Under the pieces are notes generated by a model that was not told the origin of the DNA, ran no database searches, and saw nothing but the letters and a program-made list of their open reading frames with translations. A program made the translations under genes and the position numbers. A DNA stretch of 64,000 nt from an uncultured Blautia sp. (GTDB lineage: Bacteria; Bacillota; Clostridia; Lachnospirales; Lachnospiraceae), in contig URVB01000013.1 in NCBI GenBank assembly GCA_900551075.1, positions 1 to 64,000 of the forward strand, read 5' to 3'. How positions within the stretch are numbered: the stretch's first letter is position 1; the number at the start of each line of letters is the position of its first letter. This document shows positions 42,897-51,615 of the stretch, one piece after another.

Positions 42897-44267
42897 TCAT
42901 CCAAGCTTTGCCAATGCTTCCTCTGAAACGATTTTTTTGCGGACGCACAGGAAGATAATGCCTGCGGTCGTCGCAGCCGTAATATCGGAAATGGGCTCTG
43001 CATAGTAAACGCCCATAACTCCGAAGAATTTCGGCAGGATAATCGCAAGGGGAATCAGAAGGAATACCTTGCGCAGCAGAGCAATAAAGAGAGAAATTTT
43101 TGCCTGTCCCAGACCCATAAAGGTGGTTTGGCAGCCCATTTGAATCCCGAATATCCAGATACCTGCCATGAAGACCGGCATGACTCTTCTGACCAACTGA
43201 ATCAGCTCCTGATTAGAGGTAAAGATTCCCGCAAAAACGCCAGGAAAGGCAACCGTGCAGATACAGGCAATGGTAGCCACTGCAAATGTGAAGGCAATGG
43301 CAAGCTGATAGGTTTTTCTGACTCTTTCGAATTTGCGGGCGCCGAAATTGTAGCTGATGATCGGCTGGATACCCTGGGTAAAGCCCTGGATGGGAATGAC
43401 CACAAGCTGCATCACACTCTGAAGAATTGTCATAGAGCCCACATATAAGTCGCCTCCATAGGTCTGAAGCCCGCGGTTCAGAACAATGTTGATCGCGCTT
43501 TCTGTTGCCTGCATGATAAAGGGAGAAATTCCCAGTGCCATGATACTTCCGATAATACGAAAGTCCGGTTTTAAATGAATGCGGCGGATACGCATAACCG
43601 TTTTTTCGGAGAACAGGAACCGGAGGACCCAGGCTGCACTGAGTGCCTGGGAGATAATGGTTGCCAGGGCAGCGCCGCGCACATCCATATGGAATACAAA
43701 AATGAAAACGGGATCCAGAACAATATTGGTAACGGCACCGATCAATACGGAGAGCATGGCCGTCTTTGCCTGACCCTGGGAGGAAATGAACATATTCAGG
43801 CCAAGCGCAAACTGAACAAATACAGTCCCGACCAGATAGATGGTAATATAGCTCTGTGCATAGATGATCGTCTGGTCACTGGCACCGAACATATACAAAA
43901 GCGGCCGCTTAAAGATCATAAAAAATACGGTCAGCATCACAGAAAAAAAGAGAAGAACGCTGACACCGTTTCCCAGAATTTTCTCTGCTCTGTCCCGGTC
44001 ACCTTTGCCGAGGGCTATGGCGGCCAGCGGAGCACCTCCCGCACCGATGAAGGCGCTGAAGGCGGATATCAGCATCAGAATCGGAAAGGTCAGTCCGACC
44101 CCTGTCAGGGCAATGTGCCCGATATCCTTGATATGCCCGATATACATGCGGTCTACAATGTTATAAAGTACATTGATGAGCTGAGCAATGACAGAAGGGA
44201 TCGCAAGGCTCAGCATAAGTTTTGGAAGCGGCATGGTTCCCAGCCGTTCGTCTTGTGATTGCTGCAT
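42897..44267 (-). CDS. MATE family efflux transporter
   Basis: 456 residues, 12 membrane segments, MepA-type multidrug/sodium or proton exchanger. Two similar halves; family marks PSVIAQLINVLYNIVDRMYIGH, GAGGAPLAAIALGKGD and the second-half GFTQGIQPIISYNFGA. GGGGAA lies six bases before the ATG. Substrate unknown. Convergent with the ZorAB-like pair. Confidence 0.92.
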   Translation of the reverse strand: MQQSQDERLGTMPLPKLMLSLAIPSVIAQLINVLYNIVDRMYIGHIKDIGHIALTGVGLTFPILMLISAFSAFIGAGGAPLAAIALGKGDRDRAEKILGNGVSVLLFFSVMLTVFFMIFKRPLLYMFGASDQTIIYAQSYITIYLVGTVFVQFALGLNMFISSQGQAKTAMLSVLIGAVTNIVLDPVFIFVFHMDVRGAALATIISQALSAAWVLRFLFSEKTVMRIRRIHLKPDFRIIGSIMALGISPFIMQATESAINIVLNRGLQTYGGDLYVGSMTILQSVMQLVVIPIQGFTQGIQPIISYNFGARKFERVRKTYQLAIAFTFAVATIACICTVAFPGVFAGIFTSNQELIQLVRRVMPVFMAGIWIFGIQMGCQTTFMGLGQAKISLFIALLRKVFLLIPLAIILPKFFGVMGVYYAEPISDITAATTAGIIFLCVRKKIVSEEALAKLG

Positions 44268-44459
44268 AAAAATTCCCCGTTTCTTTCGTTTTCAGAACAG
44301 TATAGCATATCCCTGTATAAAGAGCAACCGGGAAGAAGCCTTCCCAGATGAGTTCCGGATACGGGCTTACTGCATATTTTAAGAATAACAGTGTTCATTT
44401 TGGGAAAATTGTGATATGATGGCAAAGCATAAAAATATGGACAGAAAGAGAGAAAGTAT

Positions 44460-45236
44460 ATGAAAGTAATACTCGGATTATTGATTCCTTTTTTTGGAAC
44501 GACACTTGGCTCAGCCTGTGTTTTCTTTATGAAAAGGGAATTAAAGCCTGCCGTACAGAAAGCCTTTTTGGGGCTTGCTTCCGGGGTTATGGTGGCAGCA
44601 TCTGTTTGGTCTCTGCTGATCCCGGCCATGGATATGAGCGGGGCTATGGGCAGATTTGCCTTTATCCCTGCCGTTGCAGGATTCCTCCTGGGGATCGGGT
44701 TTTTGCTGCTTATGGATAAAACCGTGCCGCATCTTCATTTAGGCGCGGAGGAATCAGAAGGCCCGAAGGTGGCTTTAAAAAAAACAACCATGCTTGTCCT
44801 TGCAGTAACACTTCACAATATACCGGAAGGGCTTTCGGCCGGGGCTGTATTTGCGGGCGCTGTTTCAGGAAATGAAACAGTGACAATCGCAGGAGCATTT
44901 GCCCTGGCAATTGGAATCGCAGTGCAGAATTTTCCGGAGGGTGCGATTATCTCCATGCCCTTAAGGGGCGCAGGCGTGAGCCGCAGAAGAGCTTTTCTCT
45001 ATGGGGCATTGTCGGGAATTGTAGAACCGATTGCCGGAGGAATCACTCTGCTTCTTGCTGCATATATTACGCCGATGCTTCCGTATCTTCTGGCATTTGC
45101 GGCAGGCGCCATGATCTATGTGGTTGTGGAGGAGCTGATACCGGAGGCGAATGAGGGGGAGCACAGCAACATCGGTACGATTGCTTTTGGGGCAGGGTTT
45201 GTGCTGATGATGATATTGGATGTAGCACTTGGCTGA
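44460..45236 (+). CDS. ZIP family metal transporter
   Basis: 258 residues, eight membrane segments. Metal-site helices carry VTLHNIPEGLSAGAVFAG and VQNFPEGAIISMPLRG, the classic HNxPEG and QNFPEG motifs of ZIP/ZupT proteins that import zinc or other divalent metals. A His pair in VPHLHLG lies in the cytoplasmic loop. Promoter not clear. A DMT transporter follows on the same strand after 36 bases. Confidence 0.92.
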   Translation: MKVILGLLIPFFGTTLGSACVFFMKRELKPAVQKAFLGLASGVMVAASVWSLLIPAMDMSGAMGRFAFIPAVAGFLLGIGFLLLMDKTVPHLHLGAEESEGPKVALKKTTMLVLAVTLHNIPEGLSAGAVFAGAVSGNETVTIAGAFALAIGIAVQNFPEGAIISMPLRGAGVSRRRAFLYGALSGIVEPIAGGITLLLAAYITPMLPYLLAFAAGAMIYVVVEELIPEANEGEHSNIGTIAFGAGFVLMMILDVALG

Positions 45237-45272
45237 GCATCCATTACAAAGGACGGAATGAGGGGAGAACAT

Positions 45273-46142
45273 ATGAAAAAATCAGCACCGGCCTGCATTA
45301 TCACAGCCGGAATCTTATGGGGAATCATGGGGATTTTTGTGAGAAGGCTTGGCACTTATGGATTCACTTCCATACAGATTGCATCCCTTCGTATTATGGT
45401 GGGAGCATGGATCTTTTTGCCTCTGACCGCAGTCATGGACAGAGAAAAGCTGAAAATCCATATTCGGGACATCGGCTGGTTTCTGGGTCTTGGGATTGCA
45501 AGCATCCTGCTTTTTACGGTTTGCTATTTTACGACGATTTCTATGGCATCGCTTTCCGTTGCTGCGATTTTATTGTATACAGCGCCAATCATGGTGATGG
45601 TAATGTCTTTGGCCTTATTTCATGAGAGGCTGACGCTTCAAAAGGCAGCGGCCCTATTTCTGGCGTTTGCAGGCTGCATCCTGGTAACAGGAATCGGAGG
45701 CGGGATGAAAATATCCGCGGCTGCATTGGGATTTGGACTGATGTCAGGGGTTGGTTATGGACTTTACAGTATTCTTGGGACGTATGTTCTTCGGAAATAC
45801 AGTCCGATCACTGTAACGACCTATGCGTTTCTCTGCGGCGGGGCAGGCGCTCTTTTGGTCTGTAATCCCTCAGACCTGCTATCAAAGATTCAGCGTACGG
45901 ATGAGAAGGGAATTCTTATTTTGCTGATTTTTTTGACTGCCTTTGTGACAGCAGTGCTTCCATATCTTTTTTACACCACTGGTCTTGTGTCTATGAGAGC
46001 CAGCTCTGCGTCCATTATGGCATCTGTAGAACCTGTAGTTGCAACCATTGCCGGAGTGATCGTATTTCATGAGGCGCTTACGCCTATGTCTTTTCTTGGA
46101 ATCGTTCTGGTGCTGGCTGCGATCACAATCCTGAATTTATAA
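45273..46142 (+). CDS. EamA/DMT family transporter
   Basis: About 289 residues with ten membrane segments in two EamA repeats (first about 5-135, second about 150-285). Marks are GILWGIMGIFVRRL, YTAPIMVMVMSL and MRASSASIMASVEPVVATIAG. Drug/metabolite exporter; substrate unknown. ATG 45273 has GGGGAG upstream; 45258 is an alternative. Confidence 0.9.
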   Translation: MKKSAPACIITAGILWGIMGIFVRRLGTYGFTSIQIASLRIMVGAWIFLPLTAVMDREKLKIHIRDIGWFLGLGIASILLFTVCYFTTISMASLSVAAILLYTAPIMVMVMSLALFHERLTLQKAAALFLAFAGCILVTGIGGGMKISAAALGFGLMSGVGYGLYSILGTYVLRKYSPITVTTYAFLCGGAGALLVCNPSDLLSKIQRTDEKGILILLIFLTAFVTAVLPYLFYTTGLVSMRASSASIMASVEPVVATIAGVIVFHEALTPMSFLGIVLVLAAITILNL

Positions 46143-46173
46143 ATATACAAACTTTTGAATTTATAAAAAATAC

Positions 46174-46202
46174 TTGCAATGCCGGTCTTTCTATTGTATA
46201 AT
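46174..46202 (+). promoter_or_regulatory. promoter of rplS
   Basis: TTGCAA (46174-46179), 17 bases, TATAAT (46197-46202). It leaves a leader of about 70 bases before rplS. A known L19 leader RNA exists in Firmicutes, but I cannot confirm its fold here. Confidence 0.8.
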
Positions 46203-46278
46203 CATTGATGTTGTAAAAAAGATGGTCCTCTGTTACAGGTTATGTATTAAGAACATCCGGAAGAATAGGAGAAAAAAC

Positions 46279-46626
46279 ATGAACGAAATTATCAAAAACA
46301 TCGAAGCTGAGCAGTTAAAAGCAGAAGTTCCGCAGTTTTGCGTGGGCGATACGGTAAGAGTACACGCAATGATCAAGGAAGGTACCCGTGAGAGAATCCA
46401 GATTTTTGAGGGTACGGTTCTGAAGAGACAGGGCGGAAGCACCAGAGAGACTTTCACAGTAAGAAAGAGCTCCAATGGTGTAGGCGTTGAAAAAACATGG
46501 CCGCTGCATTCCCCACACGTAGTAAAGGTAGAAGTGATCCGCCGCGGTAAAGTGCGCCGTGCAAAACTGAACTATTTAAGAGACCGTGTTGGTAAATCTG
46601 CGAAGGTTAAAGAGCGCGTCAGATAA
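46279..46626 (+). CDS. rplS: 50S ribosomal protein L19
   Basis: 115 residues, at the 30S-50S interface. MNEIIKNIEAEQLK, FCVGDTVRVHAMIKEG, RIQIFEGTVLKRQGGSTRETFTVRK and KVRRAKLNYLRDRVGKSAKVKER match L19. ATG 46279 follows AGGAGA; the longer frame to 46174 covers the promoter. Next to lepB-rbgA-rnhB as in many Firmicutes. Confidence 0.97.
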   Translation: MNEIIKNIEAEQLKAEVPQFCVGDTVRVHAMIKEGTRERIQIFEGTVLKRQGGSTRETFTVRKSSNGVGVEKTWPLHSPHVVKVEVIRRGKVRRAKLNYLRDRVGKSAKVKERVR

Positions 46627-46651
46627 TGAAAATTTCAGAGTTTTAAAAAGC

Positions 46652-46685
46652 AGGGACAATAACGATGGCTATTGTCCCTCTTTTT
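46652..46685 (+). terminator. terminator/attenuator after rplS
   Basis: AGGGACAATA (46652-46661) pairs with TATTGTCCCT (46670-46679), followed by CTTTTT. It separates the abundant rplS message from the downstream lepB part. Confidence 0.85.
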
Positions 46686-46703
46686 CCATTATGGAGAAGC
46701 GAT

Positions 46704-47297
46704 ATGAAAATTAAAAATTGGAAAAAAAATCCCAAAATAGCTGAGACAAGAGAAAGGCTGGAAAACGAAAAAATCCGAAAAGTATTGATATGGATTTTTG
46801 AGCTTACTGTGACGCTTGTCTTTGCCGCAGTGGTGGCAATTGCAATGTTTCAGTCAGTGACCATGCAGGAAAGCTCCATGGAGCCCACCTTGTCTGTTGG
46901 TGACAGATTTTTTATGAATCGTGTGATATATAAGGTGTCCTCTCCCCAGCGGGGCGATATCATTGTGTTTAAGACCAATGCCAGTGATGAGGCAGCTCTT
47001 CATATCCGGCGTGTCATCGGACTTCCGGGAGAAACCGTTCAGATCGCTGACGGACGCATTCTGATCAACGGAGAAACCTATAAGGAGGGCCGGGATTTTC
47101 CGAATATCAGCAATGCGGGAACGGCAGCCAATCCGATCACGTTGGAATCGGGAGAATATTTTGTGCTGGGGGATAACCGCAACAACAGTGAGGACAGCCG
47201 GTATGGAGACATCGGTAAGGTGAAAAAGCGTTACATTGTGGGAAAGCTTTGGTTTACCTGTTCTCCTTTGAAAAAAATTGGATTTTTGAAAGGTTAG
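46704..47297 (+). CDS. lepB: signal peptidase I homologue with altered active site
   Basis: 197 residues, one N-terminal membrane segment (about 27-48). The Ser nucleophile is S58 in ESSMEPTL and GDNRNNSEDSRYG is intact, but the general-base Lys position in the usual xKRxIGLPG block is Arg (HIRRVIGLPGE, R102). Lys in this place is needed in known type I peptidases. It may be inactive, use another base, or have a special role. Start 46704 has GGAG upstream. It is co-located with rbgA, five bases further on. Confidence 0.85.
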   Translation: MKIKNWKKNPKIAETRERLENEKIRKVLIWIFELTVTLVFAAVVAIAMFQSVTMQESSMEPTLSVGDRFFMNRVIYKVSSPQRGDIIVFKTNASDEAALHIRRVIGLPGETVQIADGRILINGETYKEGRDFPNISNAGTAANPITLESGEYFVLGDNRNNSEDSRYGDIGKVKKRYIVGKLWFTCSPLKKIGFLKG

Positions 47298-47302
47298 AGA
47301 AT

Positions 47303-48160
47303 ATGAACGTACAGTGGTATCCAGGTCATATGACAAAAGCAAAGCGCCAGATGCAGGAGGACATCCGGCTGATCGATCTCATCATTGAGCTTCTGGACGC
47401 GCGCGTGCCTTTATCCAGCAGGAATCCGGATATTGATGAACTGGGAAAGAACAAATCCCGTTTGATTCTGCTGAACAAGGCAGATTTGGCGGATGAACGG
47501 CAGAACGAGGCATGGAAGGCTTATTTTCAGGAAAAGGGCTTTTATGTGGTAAAAGCAGATTCCAGAAACGGTTCCGGAATAAAAGCGATCCAGAATGTTA
47601 TTCAGGATGTATGTAAAGAGAAAATTGAAAGGGACAGACGGCGGGGGATCAAAAACCGTCCGATCCGCGCTATGGTGGCAGGGATTCCTAATGTGGGAAA
47701 ATCCACGTTTATCAATACCTTTGCGGGAAAAGCCTGCACAAAGACAGGCAACAGGCCCGGCGTTACCAAAGGCAGGCAGTGGATTCGTCTGAATAAGGGC
47801 GTGGAGCTCTTGGATACACCCGGAATCCTCTGGCCGAAATTCCAGGATCAGGAGGTAGGTATCCGCCTGGCCTTTGTCGGGTCTGTCAAGGATGATATCC
47901 TGCATATGGAAGAGCTCTCTCTTAAGCTTCTTTCTTATCTGCAGACACATTATGAGGGACTGCTTGGTAAGCGGTATGGAATTTCGGAGGAGGGCTCTGC
48001 CCTGGAGCTTCTGGAGGCGATCGCGAAGGTCAGAGGCTGCCTGAAAAAAGGGGAGGAGCTGGATTATGGCAAAGCATCCGGAATTCTCTTTGATGATTTC
48101 CGTGCCGGAAAGATCGGGCGGATCACTCTGGAGTGGGCAGATGCAAAAGGCCGGGAGTAG
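47303..48160 (+). CDS. rbgA: ribosome biogenesis GTPase YlqF/RbgA
   Basis: 285 residues. Circularly permuted GTPase: NKADLAD (G4) comes before AGIPNVGKSTFIN (G1) and LLDTPGILWP (G3). Needed for late 50S assembly. N-terminus NVQWYPGHMTKAKRQM is the family mark. ATG 47303 chosen because the family starts there; a longer frame overlaps lepB. Confidence 0.95.
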   Translation: MNVQWYPGHMTKAKRQMQEDIRLIDLIIELLDARVPLSSRNPDIDELGKNKSRLILLNKADLADERQNEAWKAYFQEKGFYVVKADSRNGSGIKAIQNVIQDVCKEKIERDRRRGIKNRPIRAMVAGIPNVGKSTFINTFAGKACTKTGNRPGVTKGRQWIRLNKGVELLDTPGILWPKFQDQEVGIRLAFVGSVKDDILHMEELSLKLLSYLQTHYEGLLGKRYGISEEGSALELLEAIAKVRGCLKKGEELDYGKASGILFDDFRAGKIGRITLEWADAKGRE

Positions 48161-48166
48161 TTATAT

Positions 48167-48937
48167 ATGAAAACGATAGATGAAATCAGGGCGGAGCTCG
48201 CTGCTGCGGCCCCGGATATTTTTGAAACGCTTTGTAAAAAGTACGAAGATGATTCCAGAAGGGGTGTGCAGAAGCTTTTGATCCAATACAGGAAGCAGCG
48301 GGAAGCCCTGGAAAAAGAAATAAAGCGTACGGAACAAATGAAAAAATTTGAGCGGCAGTATGAAGAACAAGGATATCTCTGCGGAATTGACGAGGTAGGG
48401 AGAGGCCCCCTGGCGGGGCCCGTCGTAGCCTGTGCGGTAATTCTTCCAAAGGACTGTAAGATTTTATACCTTAATGATTCCAAGAAGCTGACCGCAAAGA
48501 AAAGAGAAGAATTGTATGAGGTCATCATGGAGCAGGCAGTTTCTGTGGGAATCGGCATGGTGGGGCCCGCGCGTATTGACGAGATCAACATCCTGCAGGC
48601 AACCTATGAGGCTATGCGGCGTGCAGTCGGGAAGCTTACAGTGAAGCCGCAGGTGCTCCTGAATGATGCGGTGACGATTCCGGATATTGCGATTCCTCAG
48701 GTTCCGATCATCAAGGGCGACGCCAGGAGCGTTTCCATTGCCGCTGCGAGTATTGTAGCTAAGGTAACAAGAGACCGGATGATGATGGAGTATGATAAAG
48801 TCATGCCGGAGTATGGATTTGCCTCCAACAAAGGCTATGGGGCGGCAGCTCATATTGAGGCATTGAAAAAATACGGACCCTCTCCGATTCACCGGGCAAC
48901 GTTTATCAGGAATTTTGTACAGAAGATACCTACATAG
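48167..48937 (+). CDS. rnhB: ribonuclease HII
   Basis: 256 residues. Removes ribonucleotides from DNA. Metal site in CGIDEVGRGPLAGPVVACAV (Asp-Glu), later KGDARSVSIAAASIVAKVTRD and GYGAAAHIEAL. An N-terminal extension of about 70 residues is normal in Firmicutes. Its end overlaps the likely yraN start. Confidence 0.96.
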   Translation: MKTIDEIRAELAAAAPDIFETLCKKYEDDSRRGVQKLLIQYRKQREALEKEIKRTEQMKKFERQYEEQGYLCGIDEVGRGPLAGPVVACAVILPKDCKILYLNDSKKLTAKKREELYEVIMEQAVSVGIGMVGPARIDEINILQATYEAMRRAVGKLTVKPQVLLNDAVTIPDIAIPQVPIIKGDARSVSIAAASIVAKVTRDRMMMEYDKVMPEYGFASNKGYGAAAHIEALKKYGPSPIHRATFIRNFVQKIPT

Positions 48938-49325
48938 AAACAGAAAAGAGCGGTTAGCACTGAACACAAATAAAAGAAGAATCGGAAGCTGTTACGAAGA
49001 AAAGGCAGCGGCCTTTTTGGAGCAGAAAGGTCTGGTTATCTGTGTACGCAACTTCCGGTGCAGATGCGGTGAAATCGATTTGATTGCACAGGATGGGGAA
49101 TATCTGGTTTTCGTGGAAGTAAAATACAGAGGTTCCGGACACACAGGCAGTTCTCTGGCTGCGGTAGACAAAAGAAAACAATATGTGATTACGCAGGTGG
49201 CGCAGTATTATATGACGACACGGTTGAAAAGTGTGGACCGGCCATGCAGATTTGATGTCATTGGATTTGATGGGGAAAAGATCTGCTGGATTCCCAATGC
49301 GTTTGATGCCTGCGGAAGGTTTTGA
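48915..49325 (+). CDS. yraN: UPF0102 (YraN) nuclease-like protein
   Basis: About 120-136 residues, restriction-endonuclease-like fold. The core reads IGSCYEEKAAAFLEQKGL, NFRCRCGEIDLIAQDGEYLVFVEVKYR with the E-ID-EVK catalytic pattern. The start is unclear: a TTG at 48915 overlaps rnhB, while the family-like start would be a CTG near 48960 (LNTNKRRIGS). Function in DNA metabolism is suspected but not shown. The order rbgA-rnhB-yraN is typical. Confidence 0.88.
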   Translation: MYRRYLHRNRKERLALNTNKRRIGSCYEEKAAAFLEQKGLVICVRNFRCRCGEIDLIAQDGEYLVFVEVKYRGSGHTGSSLAAVDKRKQYVITQVAQYYMTTRLKSVDRPCRFDVIGFDGEKICWIPNAFDACGRF

Positions 49326-49348
49326 CAGATTGGGAGCGGAGGAAACGA

Positions 49349-50200
49349 ATGAAGGTGAATTGGCATGATGCACATGCGGGCGGCATGCATGTAAATAAAA
49401 GCAAAGAGGTTGTGTATTTGACATATCCGCAATTGGAGCAGCTTCCGGAATTTATCCATGGCTTCAGTACGCGGCTGGGTGGTGTGAGCCAGGGGATTTA
49501 TGCATCCATGAACCTAAGCTTTACAAGAGGGGATGACGAATCCCGTGTTTTCGAAAATTACAGACGTCTGGGAGAGGCCATGGGCTTTGCTGCGGAGGAC
49601 GTGGTAACTTCCGACCAGACCCATACGACGAACGTGCGTGTGATGAAAGAGCAGGATCGGGGAAATGGAATTACGAAGCCCAGACCATATACGGATGTGG
49701 ATGGCATGGTGACAGATGTTCCGGGGCTGGTGCTGGCCACTTTTTTTGCGGACTGCGTACCTCTGTATTTTGTGGACCCGGAGCATCGAGCCATAGGACT
49801 GTCCCATTCCGGCTGGAGAGGTACCGCGGGAAGGATCGGCGCCGTAACTGTGGAAACGATGAAATGTGAATATGGTTCCAGGGAAGACCGGATATATGCG
49901 GCAATCGGCCCATCCATATGTCAGGATTGTTATGAGGTGAGTGAGGATGTGATTCTCAAGTTTCGGAAGACCTTTGACAAAAAGCATTGGGACGCACTCT
50001 ATTATGTGAAAGAAAACGGAAAGTATCAGCTTAACCTCTGGCAGGCAAATAAGATTATACTGAGAGAAGCAGGAATTTTAGAGGAGCATATTTCCATGCC
50101 GAATCTCTGCACCTGCTGCAATCCGGAATTCCTTTTTTCTCATCGGGCATCGAAAGGAAAACGGGGGAATTTAGCTGCATTTCTGGGAATTCGAAAATAA
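49349..50200 (+). CDS. laccase-domain (YfiH/YlmD) protein
   Basis: About 283 residues. Copper/zinc-type site residues in TSDQTHTTNV, FFADCVPLYF and LSHSGWRGT, and the C-terminal CTCCNPEFLFSHR. The family has purine nucleoside phosphorylase/adenosine deaminase activity and multicopper-oxidase-like folds. ATG 49349 follows GGAGGAAACGA. Ends at a hairpin shared with prs. Confidence 0.9.
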   Translation: MKVNWHDAHAGGMHVNKSKEVVYLTYPQLEQLPEFIHGFSTRLGGVSQGIYASMNLSFTRGDDESRVFENYRRLGEAMGFAAEDVVTSDQTHTTNVRVMKEQDRGNGITKPRPYTDVDGMVTDVPGLVLATFFADCVPLYFVDPEHRAIGLSHSGWRGTAGRIGAVTVETMKCEYGSREDRIYAAIGPSICQDCYEVSEDVILKFRKTFDKKHWDALYYVKENGKYQLNLWQANKIILREAGILEEHISMPNLCTCCNPEFLFSHRASKGKRGNLAAFLGIRK

Positions 50201-50215
50201 AGAACAATATGAATT

Positions 50216-50240
50216 GAGGCGGCCTTAGAAAGACCGCCTC
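50216..50240. terminator. hairpin between the laccase-domain gene and prs
   Basis: GAGGCGG (50216-50222) pairs with CCGCCTC (50234-50240), with additional CTT/AAG inside. The T tracts are weak on both sides. It lies between convergent stops. Confidence 0.65.
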
Positions 50241-50250
50241 ACAATATTTA

Positions 50251-51420
50251 TCATTTATTCACTTTTTTCATTAACTCCATAATCTTTTCGTTGCTGGAGC
50301 GAACCTTTTCTACGGAAACGTCATGATTGATGATATCAATGATGCTTGCCAAATATTTGCTCATGTTTGCTTCGATGTAGTATGGCCTGGTCAGAAGTTC
50401 AGGAATCCGGTAGTTCAGATTCGTGGTGATGACCTTATCCAGCCAGCCCTTTTCGTAGTAGTCATCGAATTTGTCCAGACCATCCGTGAACAAACCGTAG
50501 GTGGTACAGATAAATACACGGTTGGCGTGGCGTTCTTTGATCTGTTTTGCCACATCCAGCATGCTTTCGCCGGAGGAAATCATATCGTCTATAATGATGA
50601 CGTCCTTGCCCTCTACGGAATCTCCCAGAAATTCATGAGCAACGATCGGATTCTTGCCGTTGACAATCGTAGAATAATCACGGCGTTTGTAGAACATCCC
50701 CATATCAACGCCAAGAATATTGGAAAAATATACGGCTCTGGACATTGCCCCCTCATCCGGGCTGATGATCATCAGATGGTCGTTGTCCAGTTTAAAATCG
50801 GGTACATTTTTTACCAACGCTTTCAGGAATTGATAGGTCGGAAAAAAATTGTCGAATCCATTCAGCGGAATGGAGTTCTGGACACGGGGATCGTGCGCGT
50901 CAAAGGTGATGAAATTGGAAACGCCCATATCACTCAGTTCTTTGAGTGCAAGTGCACAGTCCAGGGATTCTCGCCTGGAACGTCTGTGCTGACGGCCCTC
51001 GTACAGAAACGGCATGATGACGTTGATTCTGTGGGCCTTGCCGGTGGCAGCAGAAATAATTCTCTTCAGATCCTGATAGTGGTTGTCCGGGGACATGTGG
51101 TTTTCGTGGCCGCAGACCGTGTAGGTCTGGCTGTAATTGGTAACGTCAACCATGATATAAAGGTCTGTGCCCCGTACGGATTCCCTGATATAGCCTTTGC
51201 CTTCTCCGGTTCCAAAACGGACACATTCGCATTCCACCAGGAAGGATTTCTCGCTGTAGCCCTGAGGGATGATGCTGAGCTGTTTTTTGTAAACCAGCTC
51301 TTTACGGAATTTTACAAGCTTTTTGTCCACTTCCTGTGCCAGCTCCCGGCAGCCTGCGAGAGCAGCAATGCGGATTGGCGCAACGGGAAGAGATTTTTCA
51401 AGCAGCTCTATGTTCGGCAT
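50251..51420 (-). CDS. prs: ribose-phosphate pyrophosphokinase (PRPP synthetase)
   Basis: 389 residues, longer than classic Prs (about 315) and of the variant found in Lachnospiraceae. Makes PRPP from ribose 5-phosphate and ATP, also used by the his operon. Visible blocks are NVIMPFLYEGRQHRRSRRES, FITFDAHDPRVQ, LMIISPDEGAMSRA and VIIIDDMISSGESMLDVAKQI (PRPP loop). ATG at 51420 has AGGAGG upstream on the minus strand. A promoter lies at 51492-51520. Confidence 0.93.
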   Translation of the reverse strand: MPNIELLEKSLPVAPIRIAALAGCRELAQEVDKKLVKFRKELVYKKQLSIIPQGYSEKSFLVECECVRFGTGEGKGYIRESVRGTDLYIMVDVTNYSQTYTVCGHENHMSPDNHYQDLKRIISAATGKAHRINVIMPFLYEGRQHRRSRRESLDCALALKELSDMGVSNFITFDAHDPRVQNSIPLNGFDNFFPTYQFLKALVKNVPDFKLDNDHLMIISPDEGAMSRAVYFSNILGVDMGMFYKRRDYSTIVNGKNPIVAHEFLGDSVEGKDVIIIDDMISSGESMLDVAKQIKERHANRVFICTTYGLFTDGLDKFDDYYEKGWLDKVITTNLNYRIPELLTRPYYIEANMSKYLASIIDIINHDVSVEKVRSSNEKIMELMKKVNK

Positions 51421-51491
51421 AATTTTCCTCCTAAGTATTCTGTCCGGCAGCGAAAGCAAAAACCGGAGCAATGATAATAACAGCTATTACA

Positions 51492-51520
51492 TTTATAACA
51501 TTTGCCCTAAATCACGTCAA
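51492..51520 (-). promoter_or_regulatory. promoter of prs
   Basis: On the minus strand TTGACG (plus 51515-51520), 17 bases, TATAAA (plus 51492-51497). Confidence 0.7.
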
Positions 51521-51528
51521 GGAATTTA

Positions 51529-51557
51529 TTGATTTTTACTTGTGAAATTGGTATGAT
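51529..51557 (+). promoter_or_regulatory. promoter of the DUF512-der-plsY-gpsA operon
   Basis: TTGATT (51529-51534), 17 bases, TATGAT (51552-51557). It is divergent from and close to the prs promoter. Confidence 0.7.
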
Positions 51558-51615
51558 AAGAAAGATAATAGATGACTACCGGGTGGAAATGCCCATTTTA
51601 CGACGGAGTATATAA

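Noticed and set aside
43575..44258. Plus-strand frame of 227 codons opposite the MATE gene
   Set aside because: Very His/Lys/Asn/Gln-rich composition typical of an antisense shadow; the minus strand is a full MATE transporter.
50323..51474. Long plus-strand frame of 383 codons opposite prs
   Set aside because: It is antisense to a clear PRPP synthetase gene with all motifs, promoter and ribosome site on the minus strand; the frame has no family features.
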